A DNA stretch of 64,000 nucleotides from assembly GCA_965224575.1 (NCBI GenBank), contig CBDCZQ010000006.1:248001-312000 (forward strand), read 5' to 3'. Every line of letters begins with the position of its first letter. Within the stretch, counting starts at the first letter, position 1. Below, in pieces: positions 45,368-53,530 of this stretch. This DNA comes from QPIN01 sp965224575. Lineage in GTDB: Bacteria; Pseudomonadota; Gammaproteobacteria; Methylococcales; Methylomonadaceae. The position numbers and the translations under genes were made by a program. The notes under the pieces are model-generated. The model worked only from the letters and a program-made list of their open reading frames with translations, searched no databases and was not told the origin of the DNA.

Positions 45368-45869
45368 ATTCTTAATCTCTTAGGTTTAATAAATACTATA
45401 TTTGAGTATAGAATTCAAAATGCTATACCTTATATATTTGAAAATGCTATACCTTACTCAGATACGGATATGTGCCCGTATAAGAGGTACTTAATCAAAT
45501 TCACAATATTAGTATATAGTAATATAAATAACATAGCAAGGCAGTATGTTACTTGCAAGGGATTGTTTTATGAGAACTTTTCTATATTATCATATAAGCA
45601 ACTGTTATTTAACATAGTTTTTTAACCTTCCTTCTAGCTTTATAGTCTCTAAAGTATTAAATGGATAAACCTAAAATAATTTGAATTTAACTCTCTCCTT
45701 ATTAATATATTTCGTGGAGGCAAGTTGCAGATAAAAATGCTAAACAAGCAGTAACATTGAATAGTCACAAAAAAACTAACTTTTATTGCTAGATAAATAA
45801 AATTTTGATCTATACTTTATATTAAATAACTTCATAGTTTTAACTTGCAAAATCACTAATTTAGATTTT
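45368..45869. other. Divergent intergenic region with paired direct repeats
   Basis: A 502-base AT-rich spacer between the DUF1264 gene (minus) and the response-regulator gene (plus). It contains two 16-base direct repeats at 45417-45432 and 45441-45456 (annotated separately). The remaining 400 bases show no coding frame and no strong hairpin. Confidence 0.6.
45405..45456 (-). promoter_or_regulatory. Tandem direct repeats upstream of a -10-like TATACT
   Basis: AAAATGCTATACCTTA occurs identically at 45417-45432 and 45441-45456, 24 bases apart. On the minus strand they lie just upstream of TATACT (45405-45410). No good -35 sequence is present at the proper spacing; that position falls on the first repeat. 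This is the usual layout of an activator-dependent promoter for the DUF1264-peroxidase genes. The activator is unknown. Confidence 0.45.
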
Positions 45870-47063
45870 ATGCATAAACAAAAAATACTTTCCGTAGATA
45901 CAAACCGACTAGATCTTATGGTTTTATCTCATACGCTTGAAAAGGAGTATGAGGTTCACACTTTGATGGAGGGATCACAATGCCTTCAAAAAGCTAACGA
46001 AATAAAACCTGACCTAATATTGCTTGACCATCAATTAAATGACTTGAATGGTGTTTGTGTTTGTAAAGAGCTAAAAGATGATCCATCAACAACGAATATT
46101 CCCATTTTGTTTATCTCAGAAAAAACCACCTTAAAAATGCGTTTAGATGGCTATGAAGCAGGCGCCTGGGATTATATTGAAAGACCTTTTGAAGATTCTG
46201 AACTGTTAGTTAAAATTAAACTGATTCTGGGTAATCAATCTAAATTACAACAATTAAAGGACGAATCAGCACAATCATTTGCAGCAATAATGACTGCGGC
46301 AACTGAAACGGGGGAAATTGCGGCCGTTGTTGATTTTTTTCGCAAAAGTTTTTCTATTCGTTCTTTAGATCGCTTAGCTGATGGATTACTTAAAGTATTA
46401 CTTGACTATAATTTAACTGCAACTATTTTCATTCATTGTGGAGATGATGACCTTTATCTTTCTTCAAACACTGAGGTAACAGAAGAAGATAAAATAATTA
46501 TTCAGCAAAAGGCAGATAAAGAAAAAATTCATAGTTTTGGTGAAAGTACCATTTTTAACTTCAAACATTTTAATTTACTAATTCAAAAAATGTCAGTGGA
46601 TGAGCCTGAAAAATATGGGCGAGACAAGGATAATATTGCCTTATTAGGAGAAGGAGTTGATGCACGAGTTATTGCTATTACCTTTGAACAGGCACAAATC
46701 CAACAAGCTATAAAACGAAAAGATGTTATTGAAAAAACCAATATGGCATTGGCTGGGTTAAATGAACAACAAGAAGAGCAGCAACGTGAAGCATCAGAAA
46801 TTATAGATTGGCTTGCTCAAGAAATGGAAGGTTCTTTTATGTCTATGGGTCTATCTGATCGTCAAGAAGAATTTTTAATGGATTTAATCAATATAGTAAA
46901 ACAACGGTCAAATAAGCTTTTTACGAAAAATGCTAATCTATCAAAACAGCTAGAGTCTGTAATGGAAGACCTGAATGAAGATATTGAACTACCAGAGTTA
47001 ATTGAAGAGCAAGAAGAAGATCATACAGATGGACTTGAAGATGATGGTTTTATGATTTTGTAA
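45870..47063 (+). CDS. Response regulator with atypical receiver and unrecognised C-terminal region
   Basis: A 397-residue protein. Residues 5-120 are a CheY-like receiver with the phospho-acceptor Asp53 (LILLDHQ) and Ser83. The usual acidic pair is reduced to one Asp (SVDTN), and the conserved Lys is Arg105 (YIERPF). Residues 135-285 form a mixed alpha/beta region, possibly GAF-like. Residues 280-397 are highly charged and probably coiled-coil. No DNA-binding, GGDEF, EAL or histidine-kinase domain is present. It is convergent with the chemotaxis cluster. Confidence 0.75.
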   Translation: MHKQKILSVDTNRLDLMVLSHTLEKEYEVHTLMEGSQCLQKANEIKPDLILLDHQLNDLNGVCVCKELKDDPSTTNIPILFISEKTTLKMRLDGYEAGAWDYIERPFEDSELLVKIKLILGNQSKLQQLKDESAQSFAAIMTAATETGEIAAVVDFFRKSFSIRSLDRLADGLLKVLLDYNLTATIFIHCGDDDLYLSSNTEVTEEDKIIIQQKADKEKIHSFGESTIFNFKHFNLLIQKMSVDEPEKYGRDKDNIALLGEGVDARVIAITFEQAQIQQAIKRKDVIEKTNMALAGLNEQQEEQQREASEIIDWLAQEMEGSFMSMGLSDRQEEFLMDLINIVKQRSNKLFTKNANLSKQLESVMEDLNEDIELPELIEEQEEDHTDGLEDDGFMIL

Positions 47064-47136
47064 TCTGAAAGCTGGGTTTCGCAGTGTATTCTACCTAGCC
47101 TTCAAGTCACTACCAATAAGTTAAGAAACTACTGTT

Positions 47137-47222
47137 GTAGGTTGGGCTGCCGTCTTTTTGGCAACCCAACAAAGGGTTGCTAAAAGTGTTGGGTTAACGA
47201 TAAAGCCGTTAGCCCGACCTAC
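47137..47222 (-). repeat. Two-hairpin palindromic repeat, copy C
   Basis: Same element as copies A and B but inverted: it reads GTAGGTTGGGCTGCCGTC on the plus strand and ends AGCCCGACCTAC. It lies between the convergent response-regulator and cheX-like genes. Confidence 0.85.
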
Positions 47223-47263
47223 GAAGTTTATCTTATAGTCAATGGCAGTGAGTTTTTAAATAT

Positions 47264-47809
47264 CTAAAAAAACAACATCTCACCTTCTTCCAGGCATTCT
47301 GGTTCCGCGTCAACAACTTCCTCAGGTTCTGATAAAACAAACTGATCATCTATCAACGTACTAAGATTTAACTCGACCACTCCACCCTGCTCTGTTACAA
47401 ATTGGTGTTTGGTAACTTTTGAACACTTAGGGAGATCAATTTTTAAATGAGCACCTTGAATAACCGTTGGAATTCCCAGTTCAAGTTTTCGCCCATAAGG
47501 AACTACTTTATTTTTAAACCTCCCTGCAAGTTGGTTAGCCAATTCACCAAGCCAGTCCTTCAAATCACCTTCATTAATTGAGTCTTCAGGTGCAGGAAAA
47601 CTCATGGTTAGCAAATCAGGGGTAACAGAGATAGTAAGAGATGCACGTAAAGCATTATCGCTTAACCCAATTAAAGCGATTAAATTAATTCCCTCCTCAT
47701 CTAAATTTTTCAATTGCTCATTATTGGTTAGCATAACTTCATAACCGTCAAAAAGCTCAATACAAGCGTTAGATAACAAATCAACTAAGGTAGTACGAGA
47801 CTCTGTCAT
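47264..47809 (-). CDS. CheX-like chemotaxis phosphatase
   Basis: A 181-residue protein resembling the CheX/CheC/FliY phosphatase fold. The conserved active helix has Glu89 and Asn92 in LGELANQLAGRF (ExxN), the pair that orients water on phospho-CheY. The following segment LELGIPTVIQGAHL is typical. The last 40 residues are acidic and not part of the fold. It is 13 bases downstream of cheB, last in the run. No cheZ or separate cheY is seen in the window, so this is the likely phosphatase. Confidence 0.75.
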   Translation of the reverse strand: MTESRTTLVDLLSNACIELFDGYEVMLTNNEQLKNLDEEGINLIALIGLSDNALRASLTISVTPDLLTMSFPAPEDSINEGDLKDWLGELANQLAGRFKNKVVPYGRKLELGIPTVIQGAHLKIDLPKCSKVTKHQFVTEQGGVVELNLSTLIDDQFVLSEPEEVVDAEPECLEEGEMLFF

Positions 47810-47822
47810 AATATTTTCTAGA

Positions 47823-48884
47823 TTAATAATTAATAATTTTATTGGGAATTACAGCAAGATCCAATATCTCATCAGCTGCATTTAACTTAACAGCCTCAGC
47901 TGGCATACCGTAAACTACGCAACTATCTTTATTCTGAGCAATAGTTTTGGCACCAGCATCTTGCATTTCCTTTAATCCTCTTGCTCCATCATCACCCATG
48001 CCTGTCAAAATAATACCTAATGCTTTTGATCCAATTGTTTTGGCTGCTGAACGAAAGAGTACATCAACAGATGGACGGTGACGATTAACGGGTGGCGCTT
48101 CTTTAATTGAAGCAAATATTTTATTTCCTTTTGCAACTAAAACCATATGGTGGCCACCTGGTGCAATCAGAACTACACCTTGTTTTAACTCATCACCCTC
48201 ACTTGCCTCTTTAATCTGCATCGCACAAAGTTGATTTAAACGACTTGCAAAAGCTAAAGTGAATTTTTCTGGCATATGCTGCACAATTGCAATACCTTGG
48301 GTTGTTGCAGGTAGTGGTGTTAAAACACGCTCTAAAGCTTGGGTGCCTCCTGTCGATGCACCGATAATAATAAAGTTATTAGCCGTTCTAATTGGACGAG
48401 CAGCCGTATTAGGAATAACGTCATCAATCAATAGTTTCGGCTTTATAGCTGACGGAGTTGGTTTTAAGCTTCTTTTTATATTGCTCACATTAGCCAAGCT
48501 CGCCGCCTTAACCGCGTTAACTAATTTTTGTGAGGAATCAAGCAACCCATTTTTTAGATTTGTTTTAGGTTTTTCAACCACCTCAATAGCCCCAGCAGTC
48601 AATGCTTTAAGACTAGTTGCCGAGCCATGTTCTGTTAAGGTTGAACACATGACTACTGGAGTTGGATGTTCAGCCATTATTTTTTTAAGAAAAGTAAGGC
48701 CATCCATACGAGGCATTTCTACATCCAGAATAAAAACATCTGGCCATATTTTTTCTAAATGTTTTTGGGCAAAAATAGGGTCTTGTGCTGCACCAATTAC
48801 TTCAATACCTGGCGCTGCTTCAAGAATATCTCGTAATACTTTTCTAACAGTGGCTGAATCATCAACTAAAAAAACTTTTATCAT
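47823..48884 (-). CDS. cheB: Chemotaxis protein-glutamate methylesterase CheB
   Basis: CheB demethylates and deamidates chemoreceptors when phosphorylated by CheA. The 353-residue protein has a receiver domain with D8, D9 and phospho-acceptor D54, a linker, and an esterase domain with the catalytic Ser in GASTGGTQAL, His in VQHMP and Asp in TGMGDDGA. I take the ATG at 48884, which overlaps the cheD TGA stop (ATGA). An upstream in-frame start lies inside cheD. Confidence 0.95.
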   Translation of the reverse strand: MIKVFLVDDSATVRKVLRDILEAAPGIEVIGAAQDPIFAQKHLEKIWPDVFILDVEMPRMDGLTFLKKIMAEHPTPVVMCSTLTEHGSATSLKALTAGAIEVVEKPKTNLKNGLLDSSQKLVNAVKAASLANVSNIKRSLKPTPSAIKPKLLIDDVIPNTAARPIRTANNFIIIGASTGGTQALERVLTPLPATTQGIAIVQHMPEKFTLAFASRLNQLCAMQIKEASEGDELKQGVVLIAPGGHHMVLVAKGNKIFASIKEAPPVNRHRPSVDVLFRSAAKTIGSKALGIILTGMGDDGARGLKEMQDAGAKTIAQNKDSCVVYGMPAEAVKLNAADEILDLAVIPNKIINY

Positions 48885-49381
48885 TGTTTTTTCACCCACA
48901 CATCCCCTGTTTGCAATTCAAAAATTACTCGCCTTGCCCAATTTTCACCTACATCAGCAACCATAATATCTACATTTCTTTCAATCAATAAAGTCATTGC
49001 CGCCTCGGCATTTTTGGTACCTATTGAATCCTGTTTATCAGACTGATGAGGAAGGTGATTGCCGCCACCAAAAATTTTGGCCTGATATTCACTTAATGAA
49101 GTTCTATATTTCTTTACCGACTGCTCAAATAATTTAATGGCATCATCCGCATAGCGCCCATCCAGACAATGGTGTGCATTACTATTGGGGCGACGTGGCA
49201 AAACAAAATGGCACATACCTCCCCGTTTTATTTTTGGATGCCAAAGCACAATAGCAATACAGGAGCCTAATAAAGTGCCTATTTTTTCAGGCGCTTTAGC
49301 AAAATAGAAGTCCCCGGGGTGTAAAAAATGCTCTTTGCTATTTGTTTTAATTGCATGGTTATGCTCTGTAATAATAGGCAT
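48881..49381 (-). CDS. cheD: Chemoreceptor glutamine deamidase CheD
   Basis: CheD deamidates receptor glutamines and, in several bacteria, interacts with CheC/CheX-type proteins. The 166-residue product has the family pattern IGTLLGSCIAIVLW, with the catalytic Cys in LLGSC, and GGMCHFVLPRRP with the His. It lies between cheR and cheB, 5 bases after cheR. Presence of both CheD and a CheX-like protein suggests feedback of the Bacillus/Thermotoga type in addition to CheB/CheR. Confidence 0.92.
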   Translation of the reverse strand: MPIITEHNHAIKTNSKEHFLHPGDFYFAKAPEKIGTLLGSCIAIVLWHPKIKRGGMCHFVLPRRPNSNAHHCLDGRYADDAIKLFEQSVKKYRTSLSEYQAKIFGGGNHLPHQSDKQDSIGTKNAEAAMTLLIERNVDIMVADVGENWARRVIFELQTGDVWVKKQ

Positions 49382-49386
49382 AAAAT

Positions 49387-50193
49387 TTAAATCTTCTGAT
49401 AGATTGTCGGCTTAACCTGTTTAACCAAATCAGTCACTCCTTTTAATGTTTCTGAATGACCAATAAAAAATAAACCTCCAGGCTTAATCGTAGAAATTAC
49501 CCGATTAACAATCTGTTGCTTGGTCTCCATATTAAAATAAATCAGAATATTTCTTAAAAAAACAATGTCAAATTGTCCTATCTTAGGTAGAGTGGTATTT
49601 AAGTTAACCTGAGAGAAAGAAACCTTATTTTGTAATGTCGGTTCAATAAGTAAAGTTCCTTGATAAGGCCCACTTCCCTTTAAACAATATTTTTTTAGGT
49701 AGGCCGGTGGAATCCCCTGAATTCTATCCATACTGTAATGCCCACCATTTGCGGTTTCGATAACCTGAGTGCAAATATCTGAACCAAAAATTTCCCAGTT
49801 ATTTTGCATACCCAACGTATCAGCCAATAGCATTGCAATGCTGTAAGCTTCTTCACCTGTTGAAGAGGCCGCGCTCCAGACCCGAACACCCTGTTTATTG
49901 CTCAAAGCAGGTAAATATTGATCTTTTAAGTAATCAAAATGTCCCATTTCCCTAAAGAAATAAGTCTCATTAGTGGTTAATAAATCTGTCAGTACCTGAC
50001 GTTCTTTCTGGCCATTAGGTGCCATCACTATTTTGAAATAATCAGCAAATTTTTCAAGTTTATAATGGCGCAAACGCTTAGATAATCGGGCGGAAACCAT
50101 CGCTCTTTTGGCAGGTGCCAAATCAATGCCAGCGTTTTCGAAAATGTAATCTCTTATTTGCTGAAATTCTTTTTCAGGTATTAGGTTTTCCAT
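49387..50193 (-). CDS. cheR: Chemotaxis protein methyltransferase CheR
   Basis: CheR methylates receptor glutamates with S-adenosylmethionine. The 268-residue protein has the N-terminal helical domain and the SAM-binding core with VWSAASSTGEEAYSIAML (about residues 108-125). FDIVFLRNILIYF follows near residue 205. Length fits a stand-alone CheR. Two receptors nearby end in a sequence resembling a CheR-docking pentapeptide. It is followed by cheD and separated from cheW by repeat copy D. Confidence 0.95.
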   Translation of the reverse strand: MENLIPEKEFQQIRDYIFENAGIDLAPAKRAMVSARLSKRLRHYKLEKFADYFKIVMAPNGQKERQVLTDLLTTNETYFFREMGHFDYLKDQYLPALSNKQGVRVWSAASSTGEEAYSIAMLLADTLGMQNNWEIFGSDICTQVIETANGGHYSMDRIQGIPPAYLKKYCLKGSGPYQGTLLIEPTLQNKVSFSQVNLNTTLPKIGQFDIVFLRNILIYFNMETKQQIVNRVISTIKPGGLFFIGHSETLKGVTDLVKQVKPTIYQKI

Positions 50194-50272
50194 AGATTTT
50201 GATGATTATTTATACTGGCTATTAACAAATTTCAAATTGAGTGAGAATCCCTTCATAAGATAAGAGATTATA

Positions 50273-50372
50273 GTAGGTTGGGCTGCCGTCTCTTTGGCAA
50301 CCCAACATATACTTCGCACAGTTACGGATACTAAAATGTTGGGTTAACGATAGAACCATTAGCCCAACCTAC
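50273..50372 (-). repeat. Two-hairpin palindromic repeat, copy D
   Basis: A 100-base copy, longest of the six because of a longer central spacer. Orientation is GCC-hairpin first on the plus strand, the same as copy C. It lies between cheR and cheW, so any cotranscript would carry both hairpins. Confidence 0.85.
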
Positions 50373-50416
50373 ATAACACTCAATTTTTTTTTACAAATAG
50401 ATGAGAGCAAAAAACA

Positions 50417-50917
50417 TTATACAGATTGCAGCATTGACAACTCTTCTACCGACAACACATGATTCAAGTTTAAGATAATAGTAAAACCATCACTTACTTT
50501 TCCCATCCCTTCAATAAAATCAGTACGAATACTGGTTCCAAATGATGGTGCAGGTTCTACTTCTGGAATTTCAATCACTTCATTAACAATATCAACAATA
50601 ACGCCGATATCCATTTTTTGCTCATCATGCTCAATTTCTACAATAACAATACTTGTCCGCTTGGTAATTTCGGCATCATTCTTGTTAAAGCGCAGAGCCA
50701 GATTGATAATAGGAACCACACTTCCTCTCAAGTTCAGTACACCTGCAATAAAATCTGGAGTCATAGGTACAGGTGTTAATTGACTGTACTCTAAAATTTC
50801 TCGAATATTTAAAATATTGATAGCAAAAACCTCACCACCCAGTAAAAATGTCAAAAACTGATTGGTTTGTTCTAAATCATCATCTAAAAATTCGGTCTCA
50901 GCGTTAGTATTATTCAT
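50417..50917 (-). CDS. cheW: Chemotaxis coupling protein CheW
   Basis: CheW couples receptors to the CheA kinase. The 166-residue product is a single CheW domain (residues 20-160) with FLLGGEVFAINILNIREI at the start and FIAGVLNLRGSVVPIINLA in the core. Length is typical. It lies downstream of the hemerythrin-containing receptor and upstream of cheR, across copy D. Confidence 0.93.
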   Translation of the reverse strand: MNNTNAETEFLDDDLEQTNQFLTFLLGGEVFAINILNIREILEYSQLTPVPMTPDFIAGVLNLRGSVVPIINLALRFNKNDAEITKRTSIVIVEIEHDEQKMDIGVIVDIVNEVIEIPEVEPAPSFGTSIRTDFIEGMGKVSDGFTIILNLNHVLSVEELSMLQSV

Positions 50918-50954
50918 AAGGTAGTCTCTTGTTATTTCTCATTCACACGTACTT

Positions 50955-50984
50955 CTCGTTCCCATTTAAAAGTACGGGAACGAG
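50955..50984 (-). repeat. Short palindrome of the CGTTCCC type
   Basis: Perfect 9-bp inverted repeat CTCGTTCCC (50955-50963) and GGGAACGAG (50976-50984) with a 12-base loop. It sits between a receptor gene and cheW. It resembles several other CGTTCCC-containing remnants in this half of the window and could act as an mRNA hairpin. Confidence 0.55.
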
Positions 50985-51000
50985 TCTATTTAAGTTTAGT

Positions 51001-53325
51001 TTACTTCACACCTTTTTTTCGTAAAAATGCAGCATAATCCTGGTCAGAATATCGTATATGTTGAGTTAACCATTGGGTTAAAAACACCATTAATGCAGCA
51101 TAATTTAAATTCTCACCCGTTTGTAATTCTCTTTTATAATCATCTAGCTGACCCAATAATTTAATATGTGTCTGTTTATGAGCAGGTGTTTCAGGATAGC
51201 CATGACTAGAAAACAACTCTTCTTCATAACTAAAGTGTTCATGGGTATAATCAATTAAATTAACTAACGTATTCGCTATGTTATCCGCTGTTTCATTATT
51301 TTTAACTGCATTATTAATTGCATTAATTAAATCAATTAAAATTTTATGTTGCCGATTAATTTCGGCTATCCCCACATCTAATGAGTCATCCCATTTAAAT
51401 ATGTCGCCTTCTAGAGATTCTGCCAAAGCTTCACGATCAACTGTAAAAAAGTTCATCTGTTGCTGAACCAGTTGAACTTGATAGGCAATTTCTTCTGAGG
51501 TAGCCGCTAACTGCTCTGAAACAGCGGCATTCTGTTGAGTGGTTTGATCCAGACTAGTCATTGCTTGACTGATTTGATTCGTCCCTGTTGCTTGCTCATC
51601 CGAAGCGGCAGCAATTTCTTGAACCAGATCCGCAGTTTGTTGTATTTGTGGAATAATCTCACCAATTAAGCTACCTGCCTGATTAGCAATTTCTACACTA
51701 TTGACTGCCAGATTACTAATCTCCTGAGCTGCATCACCACTTCTTTCAGCCAGTTTTCTTACCTCATCAGCTACCACAGCAAAACCACGACCATGACTCC
51801 CAGCCCTAGCTGCTTCAATAGATGCATTTAATGCCAAAATATTAGTTTGATACGCTATATCTTCAATAATAGTAATTTTATCGGCAATTTGGTTCATTGC
51901 ATCTAGCGTATCTGAAACAGCTTCACTACCCTGTTGTGCAGATATTACAGATTGGCTGGCAATCGAATTGGTATTACCTGCATTTTCATTATTTTGTGAA
52001 ATTGATGCTGCCATTTGTTCAATAGAAGCACTAGTTTGTTCTACACTGGAGGCCTGTTCGCTGGTTGCCTGTGCAATAGCTTGAGATGTAGAAGCGACTT
52101 CTTTAGCTGCATTCTGCATATTCTCCGTACTTTCTTGAGCATTCCCAACAATCAAATTAAGCTGCTGTTTTAAAGAAAGCATACTGGTAGCTAGTTGTCC
52201 AATTTCATCCTTTGACGGAGGATTGACCTTTACTGATAACTTACCTTGAGCAAGTTGACTGGTAACAAAAAGAGCCTCTTTTAATCGACTAGTAATGGAT
52301 TTAATAAAGAAAAAACCCAAAATAACCGAAAAAATAATACTGGCAGCCAACAAAACCCAGCTAATAGCTATATTTTTTTGTTGTAGATCTATATTATCCT
52401 GAGCATCCTGTTCTAATAACTGCTTTTGATTAGCTGACATCTCATTGAGTAGAGTGACTAATTCTGCTCCAATTGGAGCTGCTTTAGTCGCTAACCAATA
52501 ATTAGCTAAATTCCAGTCTTGTCCTGCTCTCAGCTCAAACATTTTCTTGGGTAAGGGTTGAAATTTAGTCCGCGCTTTATCCAAAGCATCAAAAGCAATT
52601 TTTTGTTTAGGATTAAACAAGTGTTGTTGTTGCTTTAAGTCAGAGAAACGGCGTTGATTTTTTGCCCACAGCGTATCAAATTTTTGTTTAAAATTGTCAT
52701 CACCCGAAAGAAGATAGGCTCGAATATTAGCTAAACCTAAAGCAATAGTCCCACGTACATCAGCCATCATGCCTAATAATTTTTTACGTTCAGTCGTCGC
52801 TTCTAAAGTTGTTTCTATGTCAATTAGCTGAGTGATATTTTTTGACATGGTGACTGCATGGGGAGCTGCCTCATCAAATAACATTTTAACTGCGGGTACA
52901 TTTTCTGTTTTTTGAGCAATATCTTCAATTTGTTGTTGCTCAATTTTAAATTGAGCTAATAGCTGATGAATTCTGTTTAAACGAGTTATATTTTCTGGAT
53001 TAGTCCAGTTTTTAGATTTTTCTTGTAAAAAAATATAAGAAGCATCTATTTCTGTTTCCCAGGCAAACTGGCGTTCCTGTTTAAACTTGTCTTTACCCAA
53101 AATCATCCAGCCACGTAATGAAGACAATGCATGGTTAATACCATTAAGCATCATCAAACTACTTTGTGCCGTCGGCATTCGTAATTCACTAATTCTGGAT
53201 CCTTTCACCATAACTTTTTTAGCATTAGTGATGTTATAAATAAATGCACTACTGGTAATCGCCAAAATAATAGTGAAGATCAACGTTAGTTTTGTGCCCA
53301 GTTTTAGGTCATTAATGCTGCTCAT
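51001..53325 (-). CDS. Chemoreceptor with C-terminal hemerythrin domain
   Basis: A 774-residue methyl-accepting chemotaxis protein: membrane helices near 11-31 and 320-345 bracket a helical periplasmic sensor of about 290 residues. HAMP and signalling domains follow, the latter with IEDIAYQTNILALNASIEAA. A bacteriohemerythrin domain occupies residues 643-774. All seven di-iron ligands are in place: H660, H697, E701, H716, H720, H756 and D761. Oxygen or redox sensing at the cytoplasmic end is expected, as in DcrH-type receptors. I chose the ATG at 53325, with AGGA upstream. Confidence 0.92.
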   Translation of the reverse strand: MSSINDLKLGTKLTLIFTIILAITSSAFIYNITNAKKVMVKGSRISELRMPTAQSSLMMLNGINHALSSLRGWMILGKDKFKQERQFAWETEIDASYIFLQEKSKNWTNPENITRLNRIHQLLAQFKIEQQQIEDIAQKTENVPAVKMLFDEAAPHAVTMSKNITQLIDIETTLEATTERKKLLGMMADVRGTIALGLANIRAYLLSGDDNFKQKFDTLWAKNQRRFSDLKQQQHLFNPKQKIAFDALDKARTKFQPLPKKMFELRAGQDWNLANYWLATKAAPIGAELVTLLNEMSANQKQLLEQDAQDNIDLQQKNIAISWVLLAASIIFSVILGFFFIKSITSRLKEALFVTSQLAQGKLSVKVNPPSKDEIGQLATSMLSLKQQLNLIVGNAQESTENMQNAAKEVASTSQAIAQATSEQASSVEQTSASIEQMAASISQNNENAGNTNSIASQSVISAQQGSEAVSDTLDAMNQIADKITIIEDIAYQTNILALNASIEAARAGSHGRGFAVVADEVRKLAERSGDAAQEISNLAVNSVEIANQAGSLIGEIIPQIQQTADLVQEIAAASDEQATGTNQISQAMTSLDQTTQQNAAVSEQLAATSEEIAYQVQLVQQQMNFFTVDREALAESLEGDIFKWDDSLDVGIAEINRQHKILIDLINAINNAVKNNETADNIANTLVNLIDYTHEHFSYEEELFSSHGYPETPAHKQTHIKLLGQLDDYKRELQTGENLNYAALMVFLTQWLTQHIRYSDQDYAAFLRKKGVK

Positions 53326-53388
53326 TTCATTCCTTATGCTAAATCTCATTTTCTCATTCCCACGCTATGTCTCACTGCCAATAGCTTC

Positions 53389-53473
53389 GTAGGTTGGGCT
53401 AACGGCTTTATCGTTAACCCAACATTTTTAGTAACCTTTTGTTGGGTTGCCAAAAGACGGCAGCCCAACCTAC
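53389..53473 (+). repeat. Two-hairpin palindromic repeat, copy E
   Basis: An 85-base copy close to the apparent consensus, in the orientation of copies A, B and F. It lies between two receptor genes transcribed in the same direction. A remnant of the second palindrome type (CATTCCCACGC) is adjacent at about 53355. Confidence 0.85.
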
Positions 53474-53530
53474 ATAGTTATTTTTTAAGTTAATTGCAGT
53501 GATTTTGTGCATTGAAGCGAAGATTCTCAA

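Noticed and set aside
40700..47260. Prophage or integron
   Set aside because: No integrase, transposase, phage structural gene or attachment-site duplication was seen. Only small repeats are present.
48259..48966. A 235-codon plus-strand frame opposite cheB and cheD
   Set aside because: cheB and cheD have all catalytic motifs on the other strand. This is an antisense shadow with no family features.
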